A DNA stretch of 64,000 bases from Gammaproteobacteria bacterium. GTDB lineage: Bacteria > Pseudomonadota > Gammaproteobacteria > Pseudomonadales > Cellvibrionaceae. Under the pieces are notes generated by a model, which was given only the letters and a program-made list of their open reading frames with translations, did no database searches and was not told where the DNA came from. Positions 8,724-18,235 of the stretch are shown piece by piece. Numbering within the stretch: the stretch's first letter is position 1; each line of letters begins with the position of its first letter. The stretch lies in contig SEBV01000010.1 in the NCBI GenBank assembly GCA_004172865.1, positions 248,001 through 312,000 of the forward strand, in the 5' to 3' direction. A program made the translations under genes and the position numbers.

Positions 8724-9812
8724 CTAAGCTTTACGATGCGATTGAACTGCATCTCTGATAAGAACAATAGCGATGCCGAGAATTCCCGACAAAAATACTA
8801 TGACAATAAAAATCAAAGCTTTTTTCGGCTTAACCGGATCGGGGGATGCGTCAGGTTTATTAATAACAGAAAATAGGCGTACCTTATCTTTCATAACTTT
8901 CAAGCGTTCTAAATCTACAGTCATCTGGTCTCGCCATGTTTCCATATTACGCAAGTCAGCGGAAAAAGGAGCCAAAGATTTACCTTGTCGTGCAACTAAA
9001 ATATCAATTTGCTGGGATAAGGGCTTGGTGCCAATTAAATAATCACGGCTATCCAAAACTTTCAGCTGAATATTTTCCAACTCTCTAAAAGGCGTTTCCT
9101 TAATACCCAAGGACTCAGCAATTTTAAGGTTTTCGCGAATTTTAACGAGCTCGTCGTCTAATTTACGTTGTTCGATAAGGTTCCTAGCGCTATAGCTCAC
9201 TGCGAGAGCAGACAAGTTAGCATTGTAACTAGACTCTAATCGCTGGATTTCACCCAGCAAAGCTTGTTGGTTTAAGAAATCAAGGTAATCATTTATCAAT
9301 TTAATTCCACTAACAGGATCTCTATATTCCAAAGAAATTTTACGCGCTGTAACTTCTGGAGTTTTTGGATTGGATGCCTCGATCACAAAACTTTCGTAGA
9401 ATTTTCTAAAACCTTGATTCTCTTCACTAACAGGATCTCCCGGATTTAACAGTAACGGTTTTCCAGTCCTTTTTTCCCAAAAGGCTTTAAGCAATGGTAA
9501 TGAGTTAGCTTGTAATAAAACCCTGTCGTAGATTTTTTTTGCATCGAGTATTGGAACTTGATACTCGGTGCTACCTGTTACTGAAGGAGCTAAAACACGT
9601 ATCTGATCAGCTGTAGCCACATCAATCGTAGTATCTATTTTAAAATAGGAAGTCATTAATTTTAGAGACACAAAAGCAATGACAGCACTAACTACAACAA
9701 TTCCAATAATCAGAAATTTACCTTTCCATATTTTTAAAAAAATTTCCAACAAATCGATTTCATCATTATTGGTTTGAGCAAAATTATCTTGCTGACGGCT
9801 TTCAATACTCAT
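8724..9812 (-). CDS. Wzz-family polysaccharide chain-length determinant-like protein
   Basis: Inner-membrane polysaccharide co-polymerase-like protein of 362 residues. The N-terminal Wzz signature follows EIDLLEIFLKIWKGKF, with transmembrane segment 1 at about 33-53. A long periplasmic, coiled-coil-rich domain is followed by a proline-rich stretch (PDASPDPVKPKKAL) just before transmembrane segment 2 (about 332-353), the hallmark arrangement of Wzz. No polysaccharide polymerase, flippase or glycosyltransferase is nearby, so its pathway is unknown. It is a monocistronic insertion between aspS and yebC with its own terminator. Confidence 0.88.
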   Translation of the reverse strand: MSIESRQQDNFAQTNNDEIDLLEIFLKIWKGKFLIIGIVVVSAVIAFVSLKLMTSYFKIDTTIDVATADQIRVLAPSVTGSTEYQVPILDAKKIYDRVLLQANSLPLLKAFWEKRTGKPLLLNPGDPVSEENQGFRKFYESFVIEASNPKTPEVTARKISLEYRDPVSGIKLINDYLDFLNQQALLGEIQRLESSYNANLSALAVSYSARNLIEQRKLDDELVKIRENLKIAESLGIKETPFRELENIQLKVLDSRDYLIGTKPLSQQIDILVARQGKSLAPFSADLRNMETWRDQMTVDLERLKVMKDKVRLFSVINKPDASPDPVKPKKALIFIVIVFLSGILGIAIVLIRDAVQSHRKA

Positions 9813-9839
9813 TCGTAATAATCCTAATATTAGTAAAAC

Positions 9840-11657
9840 TTACAATCCATATTCAGCAGGCGCTTCTGATTGCTCTTCGCTGGTCTTTTCCTTCTTACGC
9901 AAACGAATATGCAACTCACGCAACTGCAAATCGTCTACAAACCCTGGAGCGTCGGTCATCACGCAAGCAGCGCTTTGGGTTTTTGGGAAAGCGATTACGT
10001 CGCGGATTGAGCTTGCGCCAATCATCAACATAATTAAGCGATCCAAACCGAAAGCCAAGCCACCGTGTGGTGGTGCGCCGTATTTTAATGCGTCTAATAA
10101 AAAGCCAAATTTTTCGCGTTGCTCTTCTTCACTAATGCCAAGAATATTGAACACGGTTTGTTGCATTTCTTTGGTATGGATACGAACAGAACCGCCACCT
10201 AATTCAGTACCGTTCAACACTAAATCGTAAGCTTGTGATAAAGCTTCAGCTGGATTCGCAGCCAATTCTTCAGGCGAGCATGATGGAGCCGTGAATGGGT
10301 GGTGAATTGCGGTTAATGCGCCGCCATCCAACTCTTCAAACATTGGGAAATCAATAACCCATAACATTGCCCATTCTTTGGTATACAAATTCAAATCTGC
10401 ACCGAGCTTGCAACGCAATGCGCCCAAAGCTTCAGTAACGATTTTGTGTTTGTCTGCACCGAAGAAAATCAAATCGCCGTTTTCAGCACCCACGCGTTCG
10501 AGAATTGCTGCGCGAACTGGAACTGGAAGATTTTTGACAATAGGCGATTGCAAACCTTCTTCAAGATCATTTTTGTCGTTAACTTTAATGTACGCCAAAC
10601 CTTTCGCACCGTAGATGCTAACGAACTTGGTATATTCATCGATTTGTTTACGGGTTAATTTCTCATTACCGCCAGGAACTTTTAAAGCAGTTACGCGAGA
10701 TTTTGCGTCGTTAGCTGGGCCAGAGAAAACTTTAAAATCCACTTCTTTAACAAGATCTTTAACATCAACCAATTCTAATGGAATACGCATGTCCGGTTTA
10801 TCTGAACCGTATTTAGCGATGGCTTCAGAGAAAGGCATACGCTGCAATTCATCGAACTCAACGCCTTTCAAATCTTTAAACACTTCGCGAATCATGCCTT
10901 CAGTGACTGACATAATTTGGTCTTGGGTCATGAATGACGTTTCGATGTCGATCTGCGTAAATTCTGGTTGGCGGTCTGCGCGCAAATCTTCATCGCGGAA
11001 GCATTTTGCGATTTGGTAATAGCGATCAAAACCGGCAACCATCAACAGTTGTTTAAATAACTGTGGTGATTGTGGCAAGGCGAAGAATTTATTTTCGTGG
11101 GTACGCGATGGAACCAAATAATCGCGCGCGCCTTCCGGTGTTGCACGAGTTAAGATTGGAGTTTCAATATCCAAAAAGTTATTGCGATCTAAATAGTTGC
11201 GAATTGCGCTAGTGACTTTTGAACGGAAGCGCAAACTTTTTTGCATTTCCAAACGGCGCAAGTCGAGGAAACGGTATTTCAAACGAACATCTTCACCTAC
11301 GTTTGAAAATGAATCCAATGGGAACGGAATTGTTTCGGCTTCGTTCAAAATAGTCAGCGCAGTGCCATAAACTTCAATCTCACCGCTGGCCATATTTGGG
11401 TTTACCGCAGCCGCAGAACGAGCGCGAACTTTACCGGTAACTTGCAAAACATATTCGCCGCGAACTTTATCGGCTAGGGCAAAATTTTCTTTGGTATCTG
11501 GATCAAACACCACTTGCACAATACCTTCGCGGTCGCGCAAGTCGATAAAAATCACACCACCGTGATCGCGACGACGATCCACCCAGCCAGACAGGGTGAC
11601 TTCTTGATCGATATGAGCGGCATTTAAAGCGCCACAGTATTGGCTGCGCATAGGCAT
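9840..11657 (-). CDS. aspS: Aspartyl-tRNA synthetase
   Basis: Charges tRNA-Asp (or Asp/Asn in non-discriminating forms). The protein has 605 residues, or 603 from the second ATG at 11651. The N-terminal OB fold starts [20 protein letters not shown]. Class II motif 2 ([20 protein letters not shown]), the bacterial GAD insertion domain (about 290-420) and class II motif 3 ([16 protein letters not shown]) are all intact. The start MRSQYCG agrees best with family alignments, but the first ATG has a GGGA five bases upstream, so either is possible. The gene 54 bases upstream encodes an FmdB-like protein, a common neighbour of aspS. Confidence 0.97.
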   Translation of the reverse strand: MPMRSQYCGALNAAHIDQEVTLSGWVDRRRDHGGVIFIDLRDREGIVQVVFDPDTKENFALADKVRGEYVLQVTGKVRARSAAAVNPNMASGEIEVYGTALTILNEAETIPFPLDSFSNVGEDVRLKYRFLDLRRLEMQKSLRFRSKVTSAIRNYLDRNNFLDIETPILTRATPEGARDYLVPSRTHENKFFALPQSPQLFKQLLMVAGFDRYYQIAKCFRDEDLRADRQPEFTQIDIETSFMTQDQIMSVTEGMIREVFKDLKGVEFDELQRMPFSEAIAKYGSDKPDMRIPLELVDVKDLVKEVDFKVFSGPANDAKSRVTALKVPGGNEKLTRKQIDEYTKFVSIYGAKGLAYIKVNDKNDLEEGLQSPIVKNLPVPVRAAILERVGAENGDLIFFGADKHKIVTEALGALRCKLGADLNLYTKEWAMLWVIDFPMFEELDGGALTAIHHPFTAPSCSPEELAANPAEALSQAYDLVLNGTELGGGSVRIHTKEMQQTVFNILGISEEEQREKFGFLLDALKYGAPPHGGLAFGLDRLIMLMIGASSIRDVIAFPKTQSAACVMTDAPGFVDDLQLRELHIRLRKKEKTSEEQSEAPAEYGL

Positions 11658-11713
11658 TGTCCCGTTTATATATTGTAAAAAATTAAATGGTGAACATTAA
11701 TTGACTGCGTTAA

Positions 11714-11992
11714 TTAATCCGCAGCTTTAGTGCTGGTGCTCGCGGCAGGTGCCGGAGAGCTGGCGCCGCTTGACCCTGAACCGGCATCATTGGCTAAATT
11801 CTTTTTGTTGCCGGTTTTGAAGTCAGTCTCATACCAACCTCCGCCCTTCAAACGAAAACCTGCAGCTGAAATATGTTTTTTCAAAGCGGGTTTATGACAG
11901 GCGGGACAATCAACCAAAACTGCATCGCTCAAGCGCTGTAAAGCTTCAAGGCTATGGCCGCAGGACTCACATTGATATTCATAAATAGGCAT
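11714..11992 (-). CDS. FmdB/CxxC-CxxC family zinc-ribbon regulatory protein
   Basis: Small zinc-ribbon protein of 92 residues, start MPIYEYQCESCGHSLEALQR, with a second CxxC in DCPACHKP giving a four-Cys metal site. The GGGWYETDFKT motif is typical of the FmdB family. The low-complexity Ser/Ala/Pro tail is common in proteobacterial members. The start is placed at the ATG at 11992 rather than the GTG one codon before it. It precedes aspS on the same strand, the usual gammaproteobacterial arrangement. The molecular role of the family is poorly defined. Confidence 0.9.
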   Translation of the reverse strand: MPIYEYQCESCGHSLEALQRLSDAVLVDCPACHKPALKKHISAAGFRLKGGGWYETDFKTGNKKNLANDAGSGSSGASSPAPAASTSTKAAD

Positions 11993-12153
11993 CACGTACT
12001 CTCAAACTGCAATTTTTACATTAATTCCAGGCCCCTAAGCCTGAAAAAGCTCGCGATTATAGCCTAAGCCGTCGCCAGCGAGAACCATGAGCACAACTTT
12101 ATAGAAATTAGATTAGCGATCAAATTGAACAAAAATTGTTAAATCGAGGATAT

Positions 12154-12849
12154 TTAACGAGGAATAGCAGAATAACGCATGCGCTCTTGGACTGACTCAG
12201 CGTGCTCGACCACATAATTAGGCAGGCTTTTTTCAAAGCGACGTGGACTAGGTAAAAGCACTGCCATGCGCGCGGCCTGATATTCGCCCAAAGTCGCCGC
12301 GGATTGACCATAATGTTTGCGCGCGCCAGCTTCCGCGCCGAAGACACCGCTGCCCCACTCCACCACATTTAAATAGACTTCCAGAATGCGATGTTTATCC
12401 CACAGCGTTTCCAGCATTACTGTAATCACCGCTTCTTCGAGTTTGCGAACATAGGATCGCGACGGTGATAAAAATAGATTTTTGGCGAGCTGTTGCGTGA
12501 TGGTAGAGCCACCAGCTACTTTTTTGCCTTTGCGTTGATTTTTCTTTAGAGCGTATTCGATACCGTCCCAATCAAAGCCGCTGTGCTCCATAAACTTGTC
12601 GTCTTCTGAAGCCACCACCGCACGTTTAAGATTGCTGGATATTTTTTCGTAGGGAACCCATTGATATTTTAACTGTGCTTGTGGATTTTTTTGTCGCAGC
12701 TCTGCTAGTCGAATCTCCATGAAATTAGTTTCGCGCGGTGGATTCCACTTCCACCATAATACCCAGGCGAATATCCATAATTGGTAAGCGACCAAGAGTA
12801 AAAATAAAATAATGAACAGCCGCTTTAATGTTCGCCCAAAAAATCTCAT
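12154..12849 (-). CDS. mtgA: Monofunctional biosynthetic peptidoglycan transglycosylase
   Basis: GT51 glycosyltransferase that polymerises lipid II into glycan strands. The 231 residues comprise one N-terminal transmembrane anchor (about 8-30) and a single GT51 domain. Visible motifs are VVASEDDKFMEHSGFDWDGI (catalytic Glu in SEDDKF), GGSTITQQLAKNLFLSPSRS, RKLEEAVITVMLE and ILEVYLNVVEWG. No transpeptidase domain follows, which separates it from class A PBPs. Length is normal for MtgA. Confidence 0.95.
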   Translation of the reverse strand: MRFFGRTLKRLFIILFLLLVAYQLWIFAWVLWWKWNPPRETNFMEIRLAELRQKNPQAQLKYQWVPYEKISSNLKRAVVASEDDKFMEHSGFDWDGIEYALKKNQRKGKKVAGGSTITQQLAKNLFLSPSRSYVRKLEEAVITVMLETLWDKHRILEVYLNVVEWGSGVFGAEAGARKHYGQSAATLGEYQAARMAVLLPSPRRFEKSLPNYVVEHAESVQERMRYSAIPR

Positions 12850-12884
12850 TAACCACCTAAAAATTTGTTAGAAAGCTGAAATAC

Positions 12885-13289
12885 TTATCGATTTATTATT
12901 GCTTCCATTTGGGCGTGCTTAGCATCGCGCAACTCTTGCATTTCTTCATCCATCGTTTTCGGTTTTGATTTGCTCACATCACTTTCAGGCAATTCAACAA
13001 TTGGTGTTGGCGGTAATATATTTTTATCTGGATCTACTTCCAATGTTTTTGCGCCTTCCACCGGACGGTTTTCGTAATGCACGACGCCTTTGGCATCAGT
13101 CCATTTGGATATTTTTACTGTCTTGGTTTCATCCGATGGTGCATTTTGAGCATGAAGTTTAGTAAATGCCTTTTGCGCGTTCTCAACCCAGACTTGTGCA
13201 GGAATAACACCTGTTTTTTGATAGCTCAGGTAGTTAAATCCTCCAACCACAACCAATCCCAAAATGACTAACTTAGCGATAACTTTCAT
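12885..13289 (-). CDS. DUF4124-containing membrane-anchored protein
   Basis: Protein of 134 residues with an N-terminal hydrophobic anchor or signal (about 4-22) and a short DUF4124-like beta segment, ISKWTDAKGVVHYENRPVEG (about 60-79), the pattern found in many small periplasmic proteobacterial proteins. The C-terminus is charged and probably helical (MDEEMQELRDAKHAQMEAII). Function unknown. It lies 35 bases upstream of mtgA on the same strand and may be cotranscribed with it. Confidence 0.75.
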   Translation of the reverse strand: MKVIAKLVILGLVVVGGFNYLSYQKTGVIPAQVWVENAQKAFTKLHAQNAPSDETKTVKISKWTDAKGVVHYENRPVEGAKTLEVDPDKNILPPTPIVELPESDVSKSKPKTMDEEMQELRDAKHAQMEAIINR

Positions 13290-13368
13290 AGAATAAAGTC
13301 CTTAATGTTTTCTATCTCTATCTCAAACCGGTAAAAAAACCGGTAACAAAAGTCAACGGTTTTCCAGA

Positions 13369-16188
13369 TTACTTGGCAGCTTTTAAACGCGCGGCATCAA
13401 AACGAGCAAATAAGTTTTCATAATCTTTAGCTTCAACAGCGCCTACGGCAATCCATTCAAATACTAGGTTTTCAAATTCTGTTGCAACATCCTGTGGTTT
13501 TTTACCAAAATTTTGCTGCAGTTGATTTACTTGAAATGCTGTTCGCAAAGCTTGTTCAGATGCAGGTGTTGAGCTGTCAGTTAGTATATCTGCACGAATA
13601 GATAGTTCACGTAACGAATTTAGATTTTCCCTAAGGTCAGTGCCACTGTTCGCACGCGCCAGTTTCTGCTGGATAGCTTTAAGCCCGCCTGACGGCCACT
13701 GCGTAATAGAATCAATTTGGGTTTGTAATTCGGCTTGATCAGCTAAATCTGGCAACTTACCTTTAACCAAAGCCAACTCATAGTCATTCACAACTTTATT
13801 AGCAGAAAACAAATTTACCCAGATTTGTTGTTTAAGCGCTACACGTTCGTCTTTCAGTTTTTGCTCAAAGGTTTCAACAGCCTGATTAAAAGCTGCGTTA
13901 ATTTGACTGACTTGAGCTTTAGGAAATTGGCCCAAACCACCAAAGGTCTGGCGAATTTCATCAACTCGTTTACGGGCATCTGTTAATGCTTGGGCGGTAA
14001 GCAAACTTAAACTTTCAACTTCTTCAACCAATTGTTTGGCGTTGGCCAAATTAGTGTCCAACTCAGCTTTAAATTCTGCTGATTGCTGCTGACGTTTTGC
14101 AAAAACTGCATCGCATACGCTTCTAAACTCACGCCAAAGTTGTTGTTCTTCTTTACGCACGCTTGCGCCAATGGTTTGCCATTTTGCTTGCAACTGTTTT
14201 ACTTGATCGGTTGCCTTGCGAGAATCCTCGACAGCTACCAATTGTTGTGCTTGCTCGATCAACTCTTTTTTGAGTAACGCATTTTTTGCAAACTCGTCGT
14301 TTAATTTTTGCTGAATGGCAGTCAGAGTAGCTTCAAATTCCGCCAATACGGGTTGAGTTGCGGCGCGCTCAGTGGGTGAGTAATTGCGCCACTCTTGTCG
14401 TGCTACACGAATCACCTGCTCAACATCTTTCCAGTTGGCATTTTCCCATTGATGATGTTCAAGATAATGTTTCAACTGCTCGACTAATTGTTTTAACGAT
14501 TTCAGATTATTTTGGCGAATCGTCGCTTGTTCAGCAAAATAATCGCGACATGGCTGATAAACCTTTTGCGCCAAGGCGTGGAATTTCTCCCACAAGTCCT
14601 GATCCTGATCTTTACCGCCTTTGCTTAACGCGCGCCATTCATCTTGAATACGTTTGATTTTATTGGCGAGGCTTTCTGGATGTTCTTTGCTATCGTCAAG
14701 CGCTTCAAGCTGTGCAATCAATTCATGCTTTTTAGGAACGACAGCGTAATCTTTCCAGTCTTGAAGTTTTGCGAGGGAGGCGTCTAATTGCTCTAATTGA
14801 TTTGCTAAGTGATTTGGCAATTGACCAATATTTTGTAACTTTTCATCAATCGAACGACGAATGCCAACGGCTTTACCCAAAACACCGGCACTAATTGTTT
14901 CGTTGGCCCTGCGAATCAAACCGGCGATATGGCGCTGTGCATTTTGTAATTCAGCGGTTTTTTCCGCAGCGGCTTTTTCCCATTGCTCATACGCCGCTTG
15001 CGCGTGAGTAATAGTTTCCGGCACATTTTCTTTAAAAGATGCGATTACATTATTCACGCGTTTTTTGAGAGCTTTATAATAATCGCCAACTTCTGCGGAA
15101 GCTTCTGCTACCAATTCTTCAAAGCGTGTTTTCTGCGCGTGTAAACTGCCGTGGAGGCTATGGCTTTCCAACTCTTGCGCAATAATACGGTTTAAACTAT
15201 CAACAATTTTTTGTTCGTGTGCACCTGGTTTTTTAACGCTGCCAAGGTCTTGCCATGCCGCATTTAATAATTTCAATAAGGCTTTAGTTTCTTCAACGTT
15301 TACATCTGAACTAACAACCGATGTAAGCAAAGCCTGTAATTGTTCGATATGCGCCTGACGTTCGCCACTAGCATTTTCTTCAGCCTTGCGCTGTGCTTCC
15401 TGCGCTGTTTGCTCGGCAGAAATGTTATCTATAGTTGCTTGACCGTTTTCAATGGCAGCTTGCGCCCGGGCAATTAAATCTTCAGAGGCATCTGGCTTTT
15501 TTACTTCCCATTGTTGGACAAGGTAAGCGAGCCTCGCGCTGTACTGCGCATCGAAAGGACGATTGCTTTGTTGCTCTAAACATACAACAGCCGTCGTAAC
15601 TGCAGCGACAACGTCTGCAGCACGCTTATCGTCCTCTTTAAACGCATCAGACTTTTCTTTAACGATTTTAAAAACAGTTTTGTCTTTTGTTTTGGTGTCT
15701 TTTAACAATTGTTGCAAAATTTGCTTGTCGGTTATTTTCGCTGCAGCAGCTTGGCGCAATTTGCTAGTGGACGCTTCGAGTGCAAATTTTGACAATTCAG
15801 CTTGATCATCCAAGGTATTGAAAATTTCTTCGAACAATTCATTTTTGCTGGTTAAACCCAAGAGCGCTAACAATGTCATTTTGTCGGTAACACGCTGACG
15901 TAATTGCGAGGCATCCAAAGTATTAGTGTCGATCAAATGAAGTAGACGCTGTTTTGAAATTTTTTGAATGCTGGCAGGCAAGCTGGACGTTTCAGAAATT
16001 CCGCTAAGACTTAAGAGCACATCCAAATCATTAATTTTATTAATGGCAGCGATACGTACTTTTTCATCATCACCACTTTTAATGATGCCAACCAAAGCAT
16101 CCAGCGATAAGGATTCCAAATTAGTGGTTTTCTTTTCAACTACTTTCGGTTGAGATTTTTTACCCAATAAACGCGCTAGGAAAGACAT
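13369..16188 (-). CDS. Large DUF349-domain protein
   Basis: Cytoplasmic helical protein of about 939 residues. The start MSFLARLLGKKSQPK at 16188 is preceded by AAGGG; a longer frame to 16227 has no better site. The N-terminal third (about 25-190) looks like HEAT-type helical repeats. The remainder holds several DUF349 helical modules recognisable by recurrent W-x5-8-F/A patterns, such as DEWRALSKGGKDQDQDLWEK, QEWRNYSPTERA and LQAKWQTIGASVRKEEQQLW. DUF349 proteins are common in Pseudomonas and relatives but have no firm function. An imperfect hairpin with ACCGGT arms (13327-13344) follows the gene but lacks a proper U-tract. Confidence 0.85.
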   Translation of the reverse strand: MSFLARLLGKKSQPKVVEKKTTNLESLSLDALVGIIKSGDDEKVRIAAINKINDLDVLLSLSGISETSSLPASIQKISKQRLLHLIDTNTLDASQLRQRVTDKMTLLALLGLTSKNELFEEIFNTLDDQAELSKFALEASTSKLRQAAAAKITDKQILQQLLKDTKTKDKTVFKIVKEKSDAFKEDDKRAADVVAAVTTAVVCLEQQSNRPFDAQYSARLAYLVQQWEVKKPDASEDLIARAQAAIENGQATIDNISAEQTAQEAQRKAEENASGERQAHIEQLQALLTSVVSSDVNVEETKALLKLLNAAWQDLGSVKKPGAHEQKIVDSLNRIIAQELESHSLHGSLHAQKTRFEELVAEASAEVGDYYKALKKRVNNVIASFKENVPETITHAQAAYEQWEKAAAEKTAELQNAQRHIAGLIRRANETISAGVLGKAVGIRRSIDEKLQNIGQLPNHLANQLEQLDASLAKLQDWKDYAVVPKKHELIAQLEALDDSKEHPESLANKIKRIQDEWRALSKGGKDQDQDLWEKFHALAQKVYQPCRDYFAEQATIRQNNLKSLKQLVEQLKHYLEHHQWENANWKDVEQVIRVARQEWRNYSPTERAATQPVLAEFEATLTAIQQKLNDEFAKNALLKKELIEQAQQLVAVEDSRKATDQVKQLQAKWQTIGASVRKEEQQLWREFRSVCDAVFAKRQQQSAEFKAELDTNLANAKQLVEEVESLSLLTAQALTDARKRVDEIRQTFGGLGQFPKAQVSQINAAFNQAVETFEQKLKDERVALKQQIWVNLFSANKVVNDYELALVKGKLPDLADQAELQTQIDSITQWPSGGLKAIQQKLARANSGTDLRENLNSLRELSIRADILTDSSTPASEQALRTAFQVNQLQQNFGKKPQDVATEFENLVFEWIAVGAVEAKDYENLFARFDAARLKAAK

Positions 16189-16278
16189 AAAATTACCCTT
16201 TAAAAAAACAAACCAAGACCAACTCATCTAAAAAATAGTGGGGGTCTGGAAATGAACAATAGAAAAGTTTTACAAAAT

Positions 16279-17595
16279 TTAAACAACAATATCCAACAAC
16301 AAAACACCAATTAACCCGAGCGTGCCGACGATGGTTTCCATTGCTGACCAAGACGCAAATGTCTGCTTCAAGCTCAAGTTAAAATATTCTTTATACATCC
16401 AGAAACCGGAATCGTTAACGTGTGAACACATTAAACTGCCTGCACCAATCGCGAGCACCATAAGGTTGGGATTAATATCAGGAGATGCCAACACCAAGGG
16501 CGCCATAATACCCGCTGCAGTTAGGCCCGCAACTGTTGCTGAGCCAAGACTAACGCGAATAATTAACGCAATTAACCAACCGAGAAATAAAGGATTAGCG
16601 GGAATATTTTTTAGACTGGCTGCAATTTCATCGCTGACGCCACTATCAACAAAAATTTGCTTCAAAGCTCCAGCGCCCGCGATGATCAAGAGAATAACAG
16701 AAATATCTTTCAATGCCTGCGTAAAGCTTTGCATTAAGACGCCAATAGAATGACCGCGCGCAACGCCTAAGCTGTAACTGGCGACCGCTAGCGCAATCAG
16801 CATCACCATTAATGGGTTGCCGATAAAAGCGATATAGGGTTTCAAGGCAAGATTGCTGGCCGCCAAGGGTGCTAAAAGACTGGCCACACTGAGCATAATC
16901 ACCGGCAACAAAGCAATCAAAAAGCTTTTACCGGTTGATGGCAAATCCTTATCAGCAACCAACGCCGGAGTAAAAGTTGCCAAAGGTTCGCTGCGAATAT
17001 TTTTCAAGAATCGCGAAAAGATGGGTCCGGCAATCATCATTGTTGGTACTCCAACAACAAAACCGTAAATCAAGGTCAGCCCTATATCCGCATTAAATTG
17101 TGGGACCAACGCCGTAGGCGCAGGGTGCGGCGGCAAGAATCCGTGCGTTACCGAAAGCGCTGCCAGCAATGGGATTCCCAAATAAACCGCAGGCAATTTG
17201 GTTTGGTAAGCTACGGAAAAAACCAAGGGCACCAGCAGCACAAAACCCACATTGTAAAATAACGGAATACCTACAAATAAACCGGTGAGCATTAGCGCCC
17301 AGGTTATATATTTTTCACCGCAAAATTTAATCAATACCGACGTAATTTTTTGCGCGGCTCCGGAGTCAGCAATTAATTTACCGAACATCGCCCCAAGGCA
17401 AATAATTGCAGTTAGGGAACCCAGAACACTGCCCATGCCTTTTTCAACAGAGTCGGGAATTTTATCGAGCGGAATTCCCAACATTATTCCGCCAGTAATA
17501 GCGGTGATAAGAAATGCAATAAAGGGGTTAATATTCCAGCGCGCCGTTAATAACACCAAAAGCGCAATACAAATAACAACGGATAAAATAGACAT
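16279..17595 (-). CDS. GntP-family gluconate:proton symporter
   Basis: Inner-membrane transporter of 438 residues with about 12-14 hydrophobic segments. It starts MSILSVVICIALLVLLTARW and carries family stretches such as LGAMFGKLIADSGAAQKI, the FLPPHPAPTALVPQFNAD loop and AGIMAPLVLAS near the C-terminus. Members import gluconate or related sugar acids. No gluconate kinase or sugar-acid catabolic gene lies next to it, so the substrate is inferred at family level only. Confidence 0.92.
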   Translation of the reverse strand: MSILSVVICIALLVLLTARWNINPFIAFLITAITGGIMLGIPLDKIPDSVEKGMGSVLGSLTAIICLGAMFGKLIADSGAAQKITSVLIKFCGEKYITWALMLTGLFVGIPLFYNVGFVLLVPLVFSVAYQTKLPAVYLGIPLLAALSVTHGFLPPHPAPTALVPQFNADIGLTLIYGFVVGVPTMMIAGPIFSRFLKNIRSEPLATFTPALVADKDLPSTGKSFLIALLPVIMLSVASLLAPLAASNLALKPYIAFIGNPLMVMLIALAVASYSLGVARGHSIGVLMQSFTQALKDISVILLIIAGAGALKQIFVDSGVSDEIAASLKNIPANPLFLGWLIALIIRVSLGSATVAGLTAAGIMAPLVLASPDINPNLMVLAIGAGSLMCSHVNDSGFWMYKEYFNLSLKQTFASWSAMETIVGTLGLIGVLLLDIVV

Positions 17596-17640
17596 AGTCG
17601 GCCTGATTATTATTGTGGAATTAAATACCGCAAGCGTGCG

Positions 17641-17952
17641 TTATTTAAGGTCCAATCCTATTTGATTGGCCTCATAAACAAGCGGTAAATAACTAAGTGC
17701 ATGTCGACAACTCAAAGGATTGATCGGCATACCGGAACGTAAATCAAACTCGATGCCATGAGTTGGACAACGTAAAATATTATTCGAAAGACTGGCATGC
17801 GCTAGCGGTGCTTGCAAATGTGGACATTGATTGGCGATACAATAATGCCGTCCTTCTTCCTGGAACAAAATCCATTCGCGCCCACCGATACGAAATACAC
17901 GGCGATAGCCATCATAAAGTTGATGCAATTTTTCCAGCGCAATAAACGCCAT
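17641..17952 (-). CDS. Rieske [2Fe-2S] ferredoxin-like protein
   Basis: Small soluble protein of about 103 residues with one Rieske domain. The cluster ligands are Cys43 and His45 (NQCPHLQAPL) and Cys62 and His65 (RCPTHGIEFDLRSG), the C-x-H ... C-x2-H pattern of low-potential Rieske proteins. The ATG at 17952 has GAGG six bases upstream; an ATG four codons earlier (17964) lacks one. It may serve as an electron carrier, but no oxygenase gene is adjacent. It is divergent from the DUF1704 gene at 18236. Confidence 0.88.
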   Translation of the reverse strand: MAFIALEKLHQLYDGYRRVFRIGGREWILFQEEGRHYCIANQCPHLQAPLAHASLSNNILRCPTHGIEFDLRSGMPINPLSCRHALSYLPLVYEANQIGLDLK

Positions 17953-18235
17953 AAACAACCTCATAAAGCGTTAAGTCTGGCAACACAGTTGGCAATGCCC
18001 GATAGCATTTAACACATTAACCGGGCTTTTTCAGAGGGGCAAAATTTACGCTGTCTCAGGAACTATACGCAAGTAATTTTACGGTTATATACCTTCGCGC
18101 AAAAAATTCAGTTATTTTTTGCCATTATCATGCATCCAACTAATCACTTTTGAAGCTTCTGCAGTTAGAATGAGCGGGCCGATGACTGCGATTTTGCATC
18201 GTGGTTGACTTATCGCCCCTAACGAATTTTCTCCT

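Noticed and set aside
13327-13344. ACCGGT inverted repeat after the DUF349 gene as terminator
   Set aside because: Only six paired bases and the T-run lies in the loop rather than after the stem.
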